Source: Candidatus Woesearchaeota archaeon (GTDB taxonomy: Archaea > Nanobdellota > Nanobdellia > Woesearchaeales > WJKL01). Taken from it: a stretch of DNA of 30,712 nucleotides. A program made the translations under genes and the position numbers. Position 1 is the stretch's first letter; each line of letters opens with the position of its first letter. The stretch spans positions 1 through 30,712 of the forward strand of contig JAHWIB010000010.1 of assembly GCA_019322815.1 (NCBI GenBank). Direction: 5' to 3'. This document shows, piece by piece, positions 28,763 through 30,712 of this stretch. The notes below the pieces were generated by a model. The model was not told the origin of the DNA, made no database searches, and saw nothing but the letters and a program-made list of their open reading frames with translations.

Positions 28763-29845
28763 TTATTTCTCAAATACAATAATTCTCAAAATCTCCATTC
28801 CGTGCTTAATTTCTCTTTCATGAACAACCTTAAACTTATTATTAGCAGCTTCTTTTTTTATCAATTCAGAATAATCTTTGCAGCAAACAACAATTTTTCC
28901 ATTTTTATTTAAGATATAAGCAGCCTGGTAAAAGAACTCTTTGTATAGTTTCAAAATCTTTTCTCTGGAAACTTGCCTAGTTAATCTTGGGATATTTGTA
29001 ATAATCAAATCAAGCTCATTTTTGAATTTTAATTCTAAAAACTTAATATCCTGCCTTGAAAAATTGATGAATTTATTAACACCAGCAATCTTTGCATTTT
29101 TTTCAGCAGATTTTACTCTTCTTTGTTCTGTATCAAATGTATTTATTTGCAGCTTTTCTTTCAAAATCTCCTTATCAACCCTATCAAAATCAAATTCTTT
29201 AAATTTCAAAAAAGGAAATTTCTTTTTGTCGAAAAAATTAACAGGAAATTTGCTTGCAAATAAAGCCGCTTCTATCATAATCTCTCCGCTTCCGCAGAAA
29301 CAGTCAAGTAATTTCTTATCAGAACTGTATTCTCCAATTCTGATAAGAGAATAAGCAATCGTTCCTTTCAGAGAGTTTGGGCTTATGAAGATCTTATAGG
29401 TTCTTTTGCTTAAATCTCCGCTGAAATCAATCCCGATATAGGCATTGTTGCCGTAAATATAAGCAAATATAGTGACATCAGGATTAGCTAGATTAACTTT
29501 CCCTTCAATTTCATCTCCAGCTGCCTTTTCAATCTCTTGGCTTCTGAATTTTTCATTATCAGCAATCTCACACCTGACTGCAAATGTTTTATTCTTTAAC
29601 CATTTAGAAAGATCTATTTTGCTTATTCTTCCAAGATCTTCAATTTTATTAATCTTAAATTCATCCAGTAATAACAAAACCCTATTAAGGCTCTGGCCTT
29701 TATAACAAAGCAAAGCTAATTTATCAATATCACAGTCAAATTTAACACATCCTTCTTTAATCTCAGTTTTAACACTAATCAATTCAGAAATCTCTTTTGC
29801 AGAAATATCTTCAAGACCTTTATAACAAATAGCTAATCCTTTCAT
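28763..29845 (-). CDS. THUMP-domain RNA methyltransferase (Trm14/RlmL-like)
   Basis: A 360-residue SAM-dependent methyltransferase. Residues about 1-150 hold a ferredoxin-like plus THUMP RNA-binding region (FAVRCEIADNEKFRSQEIEK); the Rossmann methyltransferase domain follows with motif I LLDCFCGSGE (179-188) and a ribose-binding region. In the Trm14/TrmN/RlmL group, which makes N2-methylguanosine in tRNA or rRNA, the catalytic motif is N/D-P-P-Y; here the corresponding segment is TNIPRLTR (283-290), so NPPY has become NIPR. The ATG directly follows the gyrA stop. Substrate (tRNA G6 or rRNA) is not decidable. Confidence 0.85.
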   Translation of the reverse strand: MKGLAICYKGLEDISAKEISELISVKTEIKEGCVKFDCDIDKLALLCYKGQSLNRVLLLLDEFKINKIEDLGRISKIDLSKWLKNKTFAVRCEIADNEKFRSQEIEKAAGDEIEGKVNLANPDVTIFAYIYGNNAYIGIDFSGDLSKRTYKIFISPNSLKGTIAYSLIRIGEYSSDKKLLDCFCGSGEIMIEAALFASKFPVNFFDKKKFPFLKFKEFDFDRVDKEILKEKLQINTFDTEQRRVKSAEKNAKIAGVNKFINFSRQDIKFLELKFKNELDLIITNIPRLTRQVSREKILKLYKEFFYQAAYILNKNGKIVVCCKDYSELIKKEAANNKFKVVHEREIKHGMEILRIIVFEK

Positions 29846-30712
29846 TTATTCTTTAACAATCCTTGCAGCTGCAACAACCTTATCACCTTCTCCTAATCTC
29901 ATTATTCTTACGCCCTGTGTTGCCCTGCCTATCTTGCTGACATCTTTAGCATTTATTCTGATAGCAATACCCTTCTGGCTTATCAGCATCAATTCATCAT
30001 CATCTGTTACAGATTTAACAGAAACAACTTTTCCATTCTTTTCAGTGCATTTTATATTAATTACACCGCTTCCTCCTCTGCTAATCAGCCTGTAATCATC
30101 AACAGGCGTCCTTTTTCCATAGCCTTTCTCAGTTACAGTCAATAAAGACCTGTTTTCCCTGCCTATAACCATTCCTACCACAGAATCTCCTTCTCTTTTT
30201 AGTCTTATTCCTCTTACTCCTCTTGCTGTTCTTCCCATAGGTCTTAAATCCTTTTCACTAAATCTGACAGCCATTCCGTTTCTTGTTGCAATAATAAGAT
30301 CCCTTTCACCATCTGTTTTTCTTACACTTATCAGTTCATCATTTTCATCTAAAGTTAAAGCAATTATTCCGCCTTTTCTTGGTCTTGAAAATAATTCAAG
30401 CGGAGTCTTCTTTATGGTTCCTTTTTTGGTGACCATAACTAAAAATCCTTTGAATTCATTGACAGGCACAAAAGCAGTTATCTTTTCTCCTTCTGACAAT
30501 CTCAATAGATTTATCATTGCTTTTCCTTTACTCTGTCTGCTTGCTTCAGGTATTTCATAAACCTTTAGCCATTTGACTTTTCCTTTATTTGTAAAAAATA
30601 GGAGATATGAATGTGTATTTGCAATAAATAGATCTTCAACAAAGTCTTCCTCTTTTGTTCCGGCTGCAATTACTCCTTTTCCACCTCTTTTTTGGGATTT
30701 ATAGGTTCCGAC
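29846..30712 (-). CDS. gyrA: DNA gyrase subunit A, C-terminal part (cut by window edge)
   Basis: The last 288 codons of GyrA; the 5' part lies beyond 30712. The visible part is the C-terminal beta-pinwheel that wraps DNA, with the GyrA box QKRGGKG about 7 residues into the window (near 30694-30674), and repeated blades such as TRNGMAVRFSEKDLRPMGRT ARGVRG and SQKGIAIRINAKDVSKIGRA TQGVRIM. The frame runs open to the window end, so the ATG at 30517 is internal. Gyrase in archaea is generally of bacterial origin and introduces negative supercoils. No gyrB is visible here. It is followed without a gap by the methyltransferase gene. Confidence 0.95.
   Translation of the reverse strand, partial: VGTYKSQKRGGKGVIAAGTKEEDFVEDLFIANTHSYLLFFTNKGKVKWLKVYEIPEASRQSKGKAMINLLRLSEGEKITAFVPVNEFKGFLVMVTKKGTIKKTPLELFSRPRKGGIIALTLDENDELISVRKTDGERDLIIATRNGMAVRFSEKDLRPMGRTARGVRGIRLKREGDSVVGMVIGRENRSLLTVTEKGYGKRTPVDDYRLISRGGSGVINIKCTEKNGKVVSVKSVTDDDELMLISQKGIAIRINAKDVSKIGRATQGVRIMRLGEGDKVVAAARIVKE

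Noticed and set aside
1..30712. CRISPR arrays, insertion sequences, transposases, integrases
   Set aside because: No spaced repeat array, transposase-like protein or terminal inverted repeats were seen; the only direct repeat is the tRNA-His 3' copy.

Overview
The window looks like chromosomal DNA from a DPANN archaeon, probably of the Woesearchaeota/Pacearchaeota type. It is very AT-rich and tightly packed, and it carries archaeal hallmark genes: uS13-uS4-uS11-RpoD-eL18-uL13-uS9-RpoN in archaeal order, Sec61beta, alpha-NAC, a HerA-like ATPase, a presenilin-type protease, TrmB regulators, an intron-containing tRNA-His, and archaeal SRP and RNase P RNAs. Some components are of bacterial type (LeuRS, GyrA, a Bacteroidota-like citramalate synthase). 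The assignment rests on gene content and recalled families; no search was run. Expression has a clear two-mode pattern: first genes of transcription units have a TATA box centred 25-28 nt before the ATG and are leaderless, while downstream genes use Shine-Dalgarno (SD) sites or ATGA overlaps.

Layout. 1-5.1 kb: HerA-like ATPase, two small unknown proteins, TrpRS, a presenilin-like protease, and a metallo-beta-lactamase-fold protein that has lost its metal ligands. 5.17-5.45 kb: SRP RNA. 5.5-9.55 kb: branched-chain amino acid (BCAA) island with 2-isopropylmalate synthase, a 92-residue unknown protein and a citramalate-synthase-like enzyme. 9.55-12.5 kb: bacterial-type LeuRS, convergent. 12.6-19.8 kb: two ABC importers of the NMT1/TauT type, each divergent from its own TrmB regulator across a perfect palindrome. 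19.8-21.1 kb: PP-loop ATPase. 21.2-25.0 kb: ribosomal protein/RNA polymerase operon. 25.2 kb: tRNA-His with a duplicated 3' end. 25.4-28.2 kb: a MinD cluster, alpha-NAC and Sec61beta. 28.3-28.7 kb: RNase P RNA. 28.8-30.7 kb: THUMP methyltransferase and the C-terminal part of GyrA, cut by the window edge.

The most striking find is in the BCAA island. Each of its three genes is preceded by its own promoter and a leaderless 24-25 codon ORF ending in a branched-chain amino acid run: eight Leu before the leucine-pathway synthase, thirteen mixed Leu/Ile/Val before the unknown gene, and six Ile before the citramalate-type synthase. Each mini-ORF is followed directly at its stop codon by a hairpin and then by the SD and start of the enzyme gene. 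This has the form of ribosome-mediated leader-peptide attenuation, three times in 2.5 kb of an archaeon, with the peptide composition matching the pathway.

A second unusual find is an ABC ATPase (13372..14565) with a TrmB-type effector domain inserted between its Q-loop and signature motif. The same kind of domain occurs in the two neighbouring TrmB repressors, so transporter and regulator may sense the same ligand.
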